From Stenopsyche tienmushanensis (lineage: Eukaryota > Arthropoda > Insecta > Trichoptera > Stenopsychidae): 64,000 nucleotides of DNA. Below the pieces are notes generated by a model that saw nothing but the letters and a program-made list of their open reading frames with translations, made no database searches and had not been told where the DNA came from. Within the stretch, counting starts at the first letter, position 1. Each line of letters opens with the position of its first letter. Shown here in pieces: positions 48,936 to 60,715 of the stretch. The position numbers and the translations under genes were made by a program. Location of the stretch: NCBI GenBank assembly GCA_008973525.1, contig WACJ01000402.1, positions 1,860,001 through 1,924,000 of the forward strand. Direction: 5' to 3'.

Positions 48936-50065
48936 TTAACTCATTATCTGCGGGGAAATTTTTATAGCTTAGACAATCAACTAAGCTATAAAAATTTTAA
49001 AAGTATAAAATTAAAAATTTAGTAGGCTTTTTGGTTAAACTTTCATATTTTTTACCATTTTCTTGAGAATTTTTACCCCATAAAAATGATTTATTTACGC
49101 GAAAACCTTAAAAATTTAGCTATGTTGACTTGATAATATTATTGTGAGAAACATCTCAAAATTTCAGTCAGATCGATCAACAACTTTTTAAGCTACAACT
49201 GGCGAACATTTTAAAAATGCAATTTTGAGATAACTTCGTTTAAAGTTTCAATGCGATAAAACTATCAATTTTAGTGACTTACCGATCTACTAATGCTTAC
49301 AAGCGCATATAATAGATCTTCAGCTTTCTTAATAAGTTGATTATCTTCGACTAACTGTTGTTTTCGGGCTATACGATCTGCTTTTGTCTAAGAAAGACTC
49401 TTACGGTTCTGCCTCGCTATCCGCGTTTCATCGATGTTTTCAGCAAAGGCTTTACAATAGGTGCCAATCATTATATTGAATGTATTCATCATCTTCAAAA
49501 TGAAGCTGTATTCGTTATTAAATATCCCAGTAGTATTGTTTATTGATATTTCAAAGATTTTTACACCATAATACAGGTGCTTTGAAGCCAATTACCAAAC
49601 CAGTCGAGTTAAATGTCGTGTATGGCCACCCAAGCATCTTTGAAGTAATTTATCCCTGGATAAATCTTTATAAATTGATAAGAGATGCTGTTTTATCTCT
49701 TGGCTAAGAAATGGAGTCAGGTCTTCAAGCTTTGGATATTTTTTAAAGCGATAGCTTTATGCCATTTGCACCAGCTTTTGACTCCAAGTTGGGTTCCCAA
49801 GATAGTGCTCCTGATTACACGCTATAATTTCATAAATATTTCATATTCCGATTTTTCTCTTTTATAGTATACTCTCAATATGTTATACTTTCGAAATACT
49901 TAATTAAAAAAAAACGATTTTTTGGAACGATGTACAAGGCTTTGCCTCCCCTAAAAATATTGTAACTTTTAACTTCTTGAATAAAATCATCAAAATAGCC
50001 TTCTACCATATTAACATCAGTCGATGTAATATATATTAATATTCATACCGCAATTAATGTGTTAA
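48936..50065 (-). mobile_element. TTAA-flanked TQNANES-family transposon, both ends present
   Basis: Left end TTAACTCATTATCTGCGG; right end read inward TTAACACATTAATTGCGG, 15 of 18 identical. Inside lies the same repeat as at 35.6 kb, with the ORF remnant on the minus strand, so this copy ties that protein family to TTAA-inserting ends. Just inside the left end, AATTTTTATAGCTTAG (48957-48972) and CTAAGCTATAAAAATT (48981-48996) form a perfect 16-bp hairpin with an 8-nt loop. Internally deleted, about 1.1 kb. Confidence 0.78.
49270..49800 (-). pseudogene. TQNANES-family protein remnant, second copy
   Basis: The frame 49591-49388 reads ASKHLYYGVKIFEIS, GIFNNEYSFILKMMNTF, YCKAFAENIDETRIARQNRK and then meets a stop. 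The frame resumes with RIARKQQLVEDNQL and AEDLLYALVSIS. The upstream part (to 49800) is homologous to EIKQHL...YKDLS. The match to the 35.6 kb copy is much better at protein-defining positions than a random repeat would need. Stops and frame breaks make it inactive. Confidence 0.65.
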
Positions 50066-50089
50066 AATTTTCCGAGCATAATTTTTTTG

Positions 50090-51290
50090 TTTGCATATCG
50101 TCGCATAGAGTCGATTTGTTGAGTTTGGGGTATTCGCCCAGACCACTTGCGTATTCTCGTGTTTGTCTTAAAATCGAACCGGACACGGGTCACGCGGATG
50201 CCCGCAAATTCTTAACTTCATCCCCAAAGGGTTATCTTTTTTTATTGTAAAATATTCAGGTGGAATCGTCCGATGCTGCGATTTGTTTTGATTTTGCTCT
50301 CCACCCCCGGCCGTTTTGTGCGTTAGCTTTCGGATTAAATTGGATACGGCACACGGCAGCGATGAATATTAATGAAAATTTAGACCCCGTCCAATTGGAA
50401 AAACTTTAATATTGAAATAGTTCACATTTTGTTGCGGATAAATTGGTTCGTTCATTTGGCATATTTGTCGGAATGTGACTGAATTGGCGAAATCTAATAA
50501 GGCGACGTGCTCTTCTAGCGCGCGTATCTGCGATAATTTCGCCGCTATTTATGTGAGAATTTAAAGTTTTTATGATTTGTAAAAATGTATGGATTTGTTG
50601 AGTTTATGCTTATTCTGTAAGGGGTCGCAGTGTGTCGAATAATAGAGAGATCTCACTTAATATGCGGTATAGGCGTGCACAAATAAGTGCGTACGAGAGC
50701 TTTTTTCCGCTCGCGTTATCCCAACCGCAATATATTATTTCCGGCATACGTTTTCTTGTGAAGTTAGTTCCATTAGGTCCTTATATAAATGTAGGCTGTG
50801 TATGGACATCTTACTCCCATGGTGTGCTAGATGGAAACTGTCACAGCCGACTGACAAGCCTCATTTATAAAGATCACCCGGCGAGGCGACAATGCCGTTC
50901 AAATGTTTTGCTTTGTCTCAGCTCGTGAGAAGCAATTTTCGTCTTCGGCCTACTTACCCAGACGTCTTCTCTTATTGCTTTTTTAATATTCACTCCGAAG
51001 AGATTCGCATGATTTTCGGGCGTAACGTTTGTTGCTTCGAACGGTCGTTCGCAAAACAGTTGTGTCGTAGAATAAAGCTTTAAAGCCGGCCAACTCCACC
51101 TGCAAAAATCCATTACTGTATGGTTTCCAGGATGTGAGCGTTAAAAGCTTTTTACTACCAATAAACGGACTTGCCTCCGCCGGAGGTTCGGGCTCGTCCA
51201 GTTGGGGTCACAGCTTGAGGTTACGGGCATTGAGTTCTCACCGCATCAGCGCTTTTTCAATCTGCTATCCTTAAAATCTCACTAAATTAA
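50090..51290. other. Unique GC-balanced block
   Basis: CpG-containing unique sequence. Overlapping frames at 50632-50928 (+) and 50874-51113 (-) have no domain. CCTCCGCCGGAGG at about 51176 is a near-palindrome. Confidence 0.3.
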
Positions 51291-51859
51291 ATATGAATTT
51301 CTTAAAAATAATTTTGGACGTATCCCAAAACATAAAACGGGCCTCATACTCCCAAACATTTCACATATTACCATCAAATACGTACACATATTTTTCGTCA
51401 TAATACATAACATTCACCCCTAACAAGTATACATTCGTTGCAATGCGATCTATTTTGATTTGACCTACAAATCATCAGAAATTAAACATTAGATGTCAGT
51501 CGGATTTGGTAGAAACAGTGTATTATTTACATCAGAAACATCGACGAAACATGGAATGAAACTAAAAGCACTAGTCTATTAGCCATTGCAGGAATTAAAG
51601 CACCATACCACGCCTCAAGAAAATAATATATTAGAAGCTGTTAAATGTCCTTAATATATATCCATAATCAATACATGGAATTAACATAAGAAAATTATGA
51701 AGATTATAAGTAAATAAATGTAGTAAAACATGCATTTAACGGTTTATTTGACAGTTATCGACAAATTTCACGTAACAAACATAGATATGCCAATAAAATA
51801 ACACAAGATTTGTCGGAATATAGACAACGTATCCCATGACGATTTTTAAAACGTTTTAA
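51291..51859. other. AT-rich spacer
   Basis: Nothing recognised. Confidence 0.5.
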
Positions 51860-52190
51860 CTATCTCTTGCTAACTATAAAGCCTTTTTTTTGTAATCTCC
51901 TTATGTACCCAGAAATAGGTGTATGCCTGTTTCTTTCCCGAAGAAACCTATCTACCTTTGGATGTTTAGCTTTCTTGAAAGTTTGCCTCTTGTCTGACCC
52001 AAAATCAATGATAGAGGCAAACTTTTGAATGTCTTCGCGATTCTTTTTTGTATCATAAACTGTTGATTTACGATTTATGCGATCCAAAATCACACTTTTG
52101 GATTTTTCACATTGCCGAAGTTTTACATATCTATACTTTTATGGAGATGTCGGACTACAAGGGGCGCCGGATTACACCGGAGCCGGATTA
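51860..52190 (-). pseudogene. jerky/pogo-type transposase N-terminal fragment
   Basis: The minus-strand frame gives EKSKSVILDRINRKSTVYD, then KKNREDIQKFAS, DFGSDKRQTFKKAKHPKVD and RFLRERNRHTPISG. This is the helix-turn-helix plus CENP-B-type DNA-binding region of jerky/Tigger (pogo superfamily) transposases, which bind the element ends before DDE-mediated transposition. The usual W in LYKWFLQ is lost and the frame ends soon after, so the DDE domain is absent. At 52145-52195 the GC-rich GGGGCGCCGGATTACACC with CCGGATTACCGCG resembles the TAATCCGG-type termini of this group. It is a 5'-end fragment only. Confidence 0.78.
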
Positions 52191-52199
52191 CCGCGAATC

Positions 52200-52959
52200 A
52201 TACAATTAAAATTTTACACATTTGCCATAAGAATATAATATTTTATCACATTATAACACTTTTTAATATGATTCTCTTCGATTGATGTATTACATTGTTT
52301 AATTTCATCTAATCTAAATGCCATAATTTATTGATTGATTTATAATGTATGCATTAAACGCTGTACACTGTAAAATAATTTGAGCATCGCTGATATGATT
52401 GATTTATTGTGAAATTGAAACCAGTTATGTTGCGTATAAATTCCAACAAAATCCTTCTATCAGCACATTAGCAACAATGGACGCTTGCGCTTTACTATCT
52501 ACATACAACATTAAATTTCAAAATGTGCGATATTAATAAGCTTAAAATTGTTATGGCGTATCCTTAATGTAGGTTAGTCTACTCAAATATATGAATTGTG
52601 GAAGATATTGAATTCACTTTGTACAATTTAAAGTTTTTCTTCCTCGCAAAAAAATATCGCCGTTGAATACTTTATAAAAGGAAAGTTTCATTCTGAGATA
52701 CTTCAACTCACTTATTATTTTCAGTTAATAATGACATCCTATTTCAATGTATTATTTTCATTCATGTAAACTTTAGTCTGGAGTTTTCCTTCAATAATAA
52801 TATTTCCTAACGCGGTTATCTTGGAAAGCTCGAAAGCTTCAGAGTGCTGCAATTTACAAGAGCCTCGATGCAAACGTATTCCTAACAATGTTGCTTTTGT
52901 GGAGTAGTTCTTCGTTCTGCAACGAAAACGAACCAAAAATATGAACGCTCACCCCCTAT
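52200..52959. other. AT-rich spacer
   Basis: Nothing recognised. Confidence 0.5.
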
Positions 52960-53620
52960 CACGACCCTTAACGTTTTTATTTTTGACCTATTTACATTAT
53001 ATATTTAAGTTTGGGCATCCTTAAGAACTTCATTAAGTCACGGCCGCATTGAAATATGCCTGGATGCTTTCATAGCGCAAATATAATTAGTTTTTCATAG
53101 ATTAATTTAAATTCAAAATCTCCGCAAACCAATGGGAATAGTTGTGAATTGGTGGCGTTTGAAGTCGGTCACTGATGACACGACACTAAAAGTCGGGAGT
53201 ATTATTACGTGATTCCCGAACCAACGTGATACCAGCGAGGACGTAAATTGAATCGTAAAGAGTGCCAAAGGTTCCGTTAACGATCGTCGCTCTTGAAACT
53301 GATGAGTTTTAACGTTTGCACTTTTGTCGCCAAAGAGTGTTTGCAGCACGCTTTTTGACCGTTTTGCCATATTCTCGGTTTAATGAGATTTCCCATAACG
53401 TCTCCGATTCTTTGTAATCTGATGAAACTATTTTGCTACATCCGGCGACGCCTCCATTGATGACGGGAAACGATTAGGATTTAGAGAACCGTATAAATAT
53501 TTGACGCCAAATCCCGGCATATCGATTTAAAACATCTGCTAAATCGATCAATTCAATCGCATACAATGCATAAATGGAACGAATTCTGCACAAGTTGTTT
53601 TAACATTTGCAATTCCGATA
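52960..53620. other. Unique GC-balanced block
   Basis: Unique sequence without a convincing frame (53113-53370 minus is open but featureless). Confidence 0.3.
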
Positions 53621-54908
53621 ATGCATCATTGCTTTGTTACATTGAAATTGAGTTCTTAGAATACAAATATTAAAAAATGAATACATAGTTACAATTGTAA
53701 CTTCGTTTCGAGTGGCCATCTCATTTGAAGAACTCCGCTTCATTTGGCATTGCATATTTATCATCAGTCTTAAATGCTAATAATAAAGGGAGCTTTTACC
53801 AAGAAATTCTCTTTTAATTGTCTTTGTGCTTGATTTTAATGAGAATGAGATCTTGGGAATCGTTTGATAGTAAATACCACATATGAAAATGATATATGAA
53901 TAGCTGTTGCCTATATATTCGCTTATATTCCACACGCCGCTCAACAATTTGATATAAATAGGATCAAATGATTCCAAGAATTCTATTGTATAATCTATGC
54001 ATCTAAGAATATTGTGTTGTTCTTTGACAAGCATACGTTTTTGGATGCTTAATGGTTCTTATTTGATTCTCAGTAATAAAGCTCATAAATACGTTGGTAG
54101 AAACTATTATTTTAATATTTTCTCCAAATATCTTGGTATGCTTTGTAATATTAAAACTCAATTACAATCTTAGTTCAATAACAGGCATACCAATCCTCGT
54201 ACAAATCTTACATATATTGCCCTATATCAGGGCTTTTTAACCTAATTACGGTGACGGGCGCACTTGAGATTTAGGAGAAGAGAGACGGACGCAGGCCGGA
54301 TTTTTAAAACACAAGATTTGCATACACAGTATTAAAAAGTAGTATATATTTATGTATGAATTTTATTTTTATTCCCTTAACAGCTTTACATTTGTTATAT
54401 TAATTATATTCACCACTCAATTATATTCGGTGTCAAATATATTGAAAAGGTGCTGAACTATTCTACAAGCTCTAATCAATTCCTAAGTAGTGAAGTTTCC
54501 ATAATGTGATAGAAATATGGAAATATAAATTGTACAGAAAGTTTCCAGGAAGTAAATAAATGAGTAGTTTGTCGTAAAATGAGCACGTTATAGATCCTAG
54601 AACAATTGCTCCGATGATTCAAAAAATAAAAGCATCGGAATAGCTCTAAATAATTGTAATCTTGGCTGAAGTAAAAAATGTCGAGGCCACGTCGACATTG
54701 GAGTTCATAGGGTTAAAATGAGTTTAACTTCTCAATAACCCTAACCAAGTTATCTTTCTTTCTACAGATGTATAATAGAGTTTCGCAGTTCAATATCTAC
54801 TTATTCAAGGGCTCATTGTGCAGAGGCGTGCATTGTAAAAATGATAGATTAGATCTATTTTTAGTAATCAAAAAATAAATAAAAACCTAAAATGTTTTAA
54901 TTAAATAC
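53621..54908. other. AT-rich spacer with a hAT-like end
   Basis: CAGGGCTTTTTAACCTAATT at about 54228, followed by GGTGACGGGCGCAC, resembles the left end of a hAT-type miniature element. I cannot find the right end. Otherwise nothing recognised. Confidence 0.35.
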
Positions 54909-55255
54909 TTAACACACTCTCATCGGGCTACGCATCAACCCGATGAGAATTATCTACATTATCCCGCCTTATGCAGAACATATTTGCGAAAAAAATATAA
55001 ATAAATAATGGTTAACCTTTCGTTTACGATGGTGTATTTACTACACTGAGTCGTAGTAAAGTTGTAATAATAGGAATTTTTACAACATTACTGCATTGAA
55101 TCTCGATATACTATCTATATAGATATATATTATCGAATATCGATATGAAATATAATAAATACGGGGTTTTAGAATGTCATATGGCGTACTAAATACGTAG
55201 AATCGTAAGGGAAAGGTTAAAGACGCATATGCGCAATCCGACGGGAATGTTTTAA
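54909..55255. mobile_element. TTAA element interrupted by a second TTAA element
   Basis: The outer ends are TTAACACACTCTCATCGG and, read inward from the right, TTAAAACATTCCCGTCGG, the same family as 30936. TCTCATCGGG (54918-54927) and CCCGATGAGA (54939-54948) form an extra 10-bp hairpin at the left. The inner element occupies 55012-55220. Confidence 0.65.
55012..55220. mobile_element. Nested TTAA miniature element
   Basis: TTAACCTTTCGTTTACGAT at the left; TTAACCTTTCCCTTACGAT read inward from the right: 17 of 19 identical including TTAA (55012-55015, 55217-55220). The interior ATCGATATGAAATATAATA and ACGGGGTT match a segment of both hAT copies (31552-31650 and 38201-38290), so the same element also inserted into the ancestor of that hAT family. 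Confidence 0.82.
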
Positions 55256-55729
55256 TGTTAAATTGGATGAATTATTTGTCATTACATAAAAAGGGTTAAA
55301 AACTTGCTAATATGCATTTAAATACTCAAATTGTTTCATCCAGAAATTTCAGCAAATTATTCTTGAATTTTGAGTTTTTCTGTATTTTTTCAGATCTAAT
55401 TTTACCATAACACAAGTAAATTGGAAATCGTATTGACTTTATATTGTATTTGATATGTTAAAAATATTAATAAAACCTACAACTATAAAAAAATTAATAA
55501 CAATATTAATAAATCCTTCTTATTCCAAATTTTTCTGTTGGAAGCATTTTATTTGCGATTTTTGTTTCAAATTGATAACCAAATAATTTGCGATAATTCG
55601 GAACAATATATTTAATTGTCCGTGGCCGAATGCAAATGGCCATATTGCCTTTGCTTCGCATGTTTGTTGATGATAATTGAACAAACAATATGACAGCAAA
55701 TACAATAATATCACGTCAATAGGGAGTTC
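55256..55729. other. AT-rich spacer
   Basis: Nothing recognised. Confidence 0.5.
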
Positions 55730-56690
55730 TCCCGATTTGAGTGAATATCGATAACATGTTTGGTTTTGCTATTAATTAAAGATTTCATTGCATTGGATAC
55801 TGCACATGCGTTTAACGCACCGCTGCGTTACTGCATTACTGCATAAGCTCACAGCGATAATTAACGGTACCGCGTTCGATTATCAGTTTACGGTAAAACG
55901 CAATAATTAACCGCCGCAGTGGTCAATGATTAAGCTATGTGATTACATAATGGCCATAACCATTTAGGCGAATTTCGCGCCAAAACCGTCGTTTTCGCGC
56001 AACATTTGACGAGCCTAGTGGAAAATTGAAAAATGGCGTGAAAACGAGCAAAATTAATAATCTTTAGAATGGACGTCCTTTGAAGTGCTCATGGCGGGGG
56101 CGCAGATACCGTCTCCTCCAACTTATAGTAATAACTAAGCGCTTAAAAGTTTTCAGTTTTAATAAATAAAGTACTAAAGTTTCAAAGGTAATGAAGGATG
56201 AAAGCCGTAACTCGGCAATGGCGCCCATCTGAATAGAATGTATTCATTGTGAGAGATTTTCTAGCCAGGCTAAAATCATACTCAAATAAATTGCTCGCTT
56301 TGTTCTATTATTCGGACGGTGTTCGTCTTGTATCAATATTTGCTTATTGCTGTCGTTTTATCAATTCGAATACAGCCGGATATAATATAAAATATGAGAC
56401 ATGAGGATGGATTAGTTTACGGATTCGGGTGTGTTGACATTCAAATTCGCACGCTTCCGAAATTAATATGTCAATTTATTACCAAATATAGAACAAATAA
56501 AGCCCTTTATTGCCCGACATTTGATTGCAATCATCGTCCTACCTATAAAAAAGTGATTTCATACAACCAGAATGAAATTTGTTTATTTAACACGTCCCAC
56601 AATCCAAAATTACATTTTATTATTGAAGTCATCATCGAAACCCTGATGTTTTATCCATTAGCTTTGCCATACATTCCAAACTTTTGCTAA
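55730..56690. other. Unique GC-balanced block
   Basis: CpG-containing unique sequence. The frame 56394-56690 (+) is open for 98 codons with no domain. Confidence 0.3.
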
Positions 56691-56741
56691 TTATGTTCAA
56701 AAACGATATTTATTGTAAATATTGGAAAATATTTTGATATA

Positions 56742-57632
56742 TTAGGGTGTCCCATAAGTTTCTTTCGTTTTCATATTAAGAAAAAAATAAACAATAATTT
56801 GTGTTACATCAAAATTTATTGAATAATATATTATCCATTCTGTTTTAATACCTTTCTTCATATCTCCGGAAGCCTAATAATGCCTTTTTGCCAAAAATTC
56901 CCAGGATTATTGGCAAAATATTGATCAAGGTACATTTTTATATCGTTATTGAATTAAATTTTTACCATGTAAAAAATTTTTCAATGAAATAAATAAATAA
57001 TAATCTGAATGGGCAATATCCGGAGAGTATGAAGGATTAAGGTAAAACATCCCAGTCAAGTGATAATAATTTATTTCTGACGAGCAAAGACACATGAGGC
57101 CTGGCGTTATCGTGATGAAAAATAACGCCTCGTCTGTTCGCTAATTCTGGCCATTTTCTGGCAATTGCATCCTTTAGATTGACTAGTTGGAAACAATATT
57201 TTGTTGAATTGATCGTTTCACCTTGCTGAAGTAGCTCATAATAAACTACCCCCTTCCAAGTCCCACCAAATGCATAGCAAAACTTTTTTTGGATGTAGGC
57301 CAGGTTTAGCTACAGTTACAGCTTCTGTACCCTTGGTCCGAGACCGTTTACGTTGGATATTCTCATAGAGTATCCAAATTTCATCTCCTGTGATAAGTGT
57401 CTTCGAAAAAGGTTGACTATTATATCGTTGGAGAAGAAGATCGCATGTAGAAATATGCTGAAGTGTATTTGAGTCAGTCAGTTCATGAGGAAGCCACACA
57501 TCTGAACGATTGATGTAGCCCAATTTTATCAGATGATTATGGACGAATGTTCGTGGAATTTCTAACTTGTTAGCCATTTCGCGAATAGTATACCGCGAGT
57601 TTTCTTCAACCATGGCTATGATTAGATCTGTG
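56742..57632 (-). mobile_element. mariner copy C, one end lost
   Basis: Left end TTAGGGTGTCCCATAAGT preceded by TA (56740-56741), then collinear with copy A to CACAGATCT at about 57632. There the similarity stops, with no right terminal repeat. The left half is more decayed than the right. Confidence 0.9.
57236..57613 (-). pseudogene. mariner transposase pseudogene, copy C
   Basis: A 125-codon frame with MVEENSRYTIREMANKLEI, LGYINRSDVWLPHELTDSN, the intact first catalytic motif ITGDEIW, YENIQRKRSR and the segment ending VLLCIWWDLEGG. Below 57236 the C-terminal half is frameshifted, though HHDNARPH can still be read near 57100. The N-terminal domain is missing at the same place as in copies A and B. 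Non-functional. Confidence 0.9.
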
Positions 57633-57779
57633 ATACAAATGTATTACGATACTTGTTGTTACGATGTTATTTTGTAATTTCTCATATAAAAATCAAAAAT
57701 ATTTTAGACGATACTAAAGAATATTTAATTATTTAACAGCTAGAAGATATTTGCATAAAATCTATATCATCCGAATGTA

Positions 57780-58490
57780 ATAACGCCATTTAAAGGGATG
57801 GCTCATCGTCCGAGAGCAGTAAATCCAATCCAGATGAACGATGCAAACCATGTTCCTAATTTTATCACGAAATAAGCCAACTAGTCAAGATTGTGTGCAA
57901 TCAGCGCTGGTACACCGTGGCTCGAAGGTAAAGTGTAATCTTGCTTCACTAGTATTTGCTTTCCCATAAATTAAATTACCATCTAAGCGGGGACTGTCCA
58001 AACGAAGTTGAAGAATTCATCACGGCTCGTTTTCGCCACTGCTCGTCCGATAAAACCACTATTTTCGTCTGATTTAATTACGTCCGAAAGTTGGCAGCCC
58101 GCGCTTATCGGCAATGTTTGTCTCTGTCAAAGACAGCGGAAGGAACATGCAATTTATTTCGCTCGTCTTCCGGTCGGATCCACGCTTTTTCTAAACAAAA
58201 TCGCTCTCTGAAAACAAATTGCGCGGAATCCACTTCATTTACTCGCGTCAATTAAAATTATTCGCTCCTGGGGCACAATCCTCTTCTCGTTTGCAATTTA
58301 AATCGGCCATTTTTCGCGCATATCTTGAATCTCTGATACGTCCGATCGGAGAGTCGTCCCAGCGCGACGGACCCGTCGTTATATTGATGGCTTTATGGCT
58401 TCGTCGTTGTATGTTGTTTTTTTTTGCATACGTTACATTTTCGGCTCGATATTACTCAACAAAGACCCATCAATCTGCTATGCAAAAATT
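57780..58490. other. Unique CpG-rich block flanking the candidate exon
   Basis: GC-balanced unique sequence lying downstream (minus strand) of the 58500-58633 exon candidate. Frames on the + strand (58008-58211, 58219-58494) show no domain. It could contain regulatory sequence or 3' parts of the same gene. Confidence 0.3.
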
Positions 58491-58499
58491 GTAGCTCAC

Positions 58500-58633
58500 C
58501 GGCGATATACTTTGTAGCCGAAGCCGACACTAACGCAGACTACAAGCATGCCGCTGACAAATGCGGTGACAAACGTGTAGCGGGCTCCCTGTGGACGTAG
58601 CTCGCCGTAGCGTAACCAACCAGGGGCTTTCAA
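58500..58633 (-). CDS. Candidate internal or last exon encoding a transmembrane segment
   Basis: On the minus strand an acceptor CCCGTCTTTTCAG precedes 58633. A 134-nt open stretch follows, then CCG|GTGAGC, a good donor (58499-58494). The translation begins LKAPGWLRYGELRPQGARYT and continues FVTAFVSGMLVVCVSVGFGY KVYRR: about 20 uncharged residues followed by Lys/Arg, as in a membrane-spanning helix with a stop-transfer flank. Codon third positions are more C/G-rich than the surrounding DNA. Read on without splicing, the frame stops at TGA right after the last Arg, so this could also be a final coding exon. I do not recognise the family and see no partner exon. Confidence 0.45.
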
Positions 58634-58890
58634 CTGAAAAGACGGGGTCCAGCAGTACAACTGTTTAAAATAATTGCATTTGGTGCATGAAAATCGTCTC
58701 TGAAATGCGCGAAAAGAGCATACAACATTTTGAATATATACCAATCAGTATAGTATTAGGGCATGCCATATGAAGTGTCGGAATTTCAGCTAGTCAAAGA
58801 TCGACCATGATTAAGAATGATTATGTGTAATATTTTACAAAATCGATGAAAATTACATAGCAATTTAATCGTGTCGATGTGATCTAGTAT
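58634..58890. other. Spacer upstream of candidate exon
   Basis: Contains the pyrimidine tract of the acceptor. Otherwise unremarkable and AT-rich. Confidence 0.4.
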
Positions 58891-58894
58891 ACAT

Positions 58895-59035
58895 GGGTCT
58901 TTTTTTATGCGGATCTTTTTTATGCGATTTTGAAGTTATGCGGTTTTTAAAAATAACGGAACCTATCTCTCAGTTTTCTATGAAGTCCAAGTCGTTTTTT
59001 ATGCGGATTTTTTATATGCGACTCGAAAATGCGTA
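58895..59035. repeat. TTTTATGCGGAT / TTATGCGATTT repeat relic
   Basis: Repeated units TTTTTTATGCGGAT, TTTTTTATGCGATTTTGAAG and TTATGCGGTTTTT, like the interior of the element at 44180-45397. Probably part of an old DNA transposon. I cannot define its ends. Confidence 0.5.
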
Positions 59036-59740
59036 CATATGTTGCATTTAACAATCGACGCCATTTTTGTTTGATTTGATATTAAATTTTACAAGATATC
59101 AATGATAAATTCTCTAATAGTCTATAGATCATTTAATTTGATAAGTTAGTTCTGTAAATAGCGCTTGTATTCGACTTTATTTTTATTCTGTCCTGAATGC
59201 ATTAAAATTCTTGGTAGTCGCATAATTTGAAGCATACCAAAGTGCATTTAAAATCTTTGTTCCGCGTTCTCTGAATAATTTTAATGATGACTATCATTAT
59301 AGCTACAACTGAATACTATTTGTCCAAATCGATTTAAATATTTATACAATATGCGCTCAAAAGATTTAAGTTAAGATAATATTTTTTTATTGCAATAACT
59401 CCTTAATTTATTGATTGCAAAAGAGGTGAATTCTGCATACAATAGTTGAATTCTTAGATATAAAATTTAATGAAAACCAATAGAAAGATTTTTATGTATA
59501 TTTTATATTTTGACTTTAAAATATATAATTTTGATGATGTAAATATGTTGATGATATATGATTTCCATGCCGTTAAAAGTCAAAAATTTACTGTATAATT
59601 TGATTGCATACCTCATCATACGCTTGATATAAAAGGCATTTGCTTCAAATTTTAGCCGATGTTTATTTTTATTGAAACGCTCATTTGGAAATTATAAATA
59701 TCGCTTGCAATTAAGTTCACTTGGATACATTTGAACGAAG
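59036..59740. other. AT-rich spacer
   Basis: Nothing recognised. Confidence 0.5.
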
Positions 59741-60290
59741 CTTAACGTGTGTTAACCTATATCACATGTGCTGCTTTTTTTATTTTAATCCTTTTCGGCT
59801 GCAGTTTCATCCCTTTGTGCGGTTCTAATGGGGGCATCTTTTTCATATCAAAGCTGAAAAATCGTATTTAGCATCGCTCGTTTCATCCGGGGAGGGGCGA
59901 GTGTCGATCTCGGCGGAGGCCTTGTTTATTTTATTATATTTTTGTCGTTTCCGGCTTGAGGAGGGATGGAAAATTTTTGGCATAGTTTATGGGAGCGCAG
60001 CGTCGGTCACAAATTAAAATTTTCAAATTGCCGGTGGTCTGCCGGACCAGAAAGCCAATTTAAATTTTAATTTTGTTACAAGTTTTCCGCACATTACGCA
60101 CTCGGGCCCGGCGAGCTTTTAATACCTGCCCCCGGCCTCATAAGTTCCTCGGCCACACATCATCATAGTATTAAATACTCGGCAAATTTGTAATGTTGAT
60201 TGCGACGCTATTGTATGCGATCGTGCCTTAATTAAAACGCGCCCCTGCGTTCTGTTTCATCCCCCAACCCCTAGTATAACGGTTATTTTT
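59741..60290. other. Unique CpG-rich block
   Basis: One of the clearest GC-balanced blocks, without repeats or a convincing reading frame. Candidate conserved regulatory DNA. Confidence 0.3.
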
Positions 60291-60715
60291 ATGACAAGAC
60301 TGGTAAACGATGTGAGCGATTGAAATGAGCTGCTATGATTGATTGATATGTATTTACGCAACATTTTCCGCTCTGTGCTTGTATGATTCTGAAATTATCC
60401 TCTACAACAATATATTTTGCTCTGCCCTGAATAATCAATATTTCTAAAAGCATAATTGTTGCAAATTTAGACTTCAACTATCTGTCTTTATAGATAGTTC
60501 TTTAGCAACTCATTTTTTTATACTTAACTTTACCAATACTCATCAAATTGATGAGCAAAAAAAGACATGCAGTTTTAGTAATTCACATTATATAAAATAT
60601 ATTCGATTCTTCGTTCAAATATAAAATTTAATGTTAGAACTATTAAAGGATCTTAGAGCTATATACTATCTTAACACTTTGCACTCGAAAGGTGACTTTC
60701 ACTCACCATATGATT

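Noticed and set aside
24431..49800. Segmental duplication linking 24.4, 35.6 and 48.9 kb
   Set aside because: Similarity stops at element boundaries, flanks are unrelated and one copy has TTAA inverted ends, so they are dispersed transposon copies.
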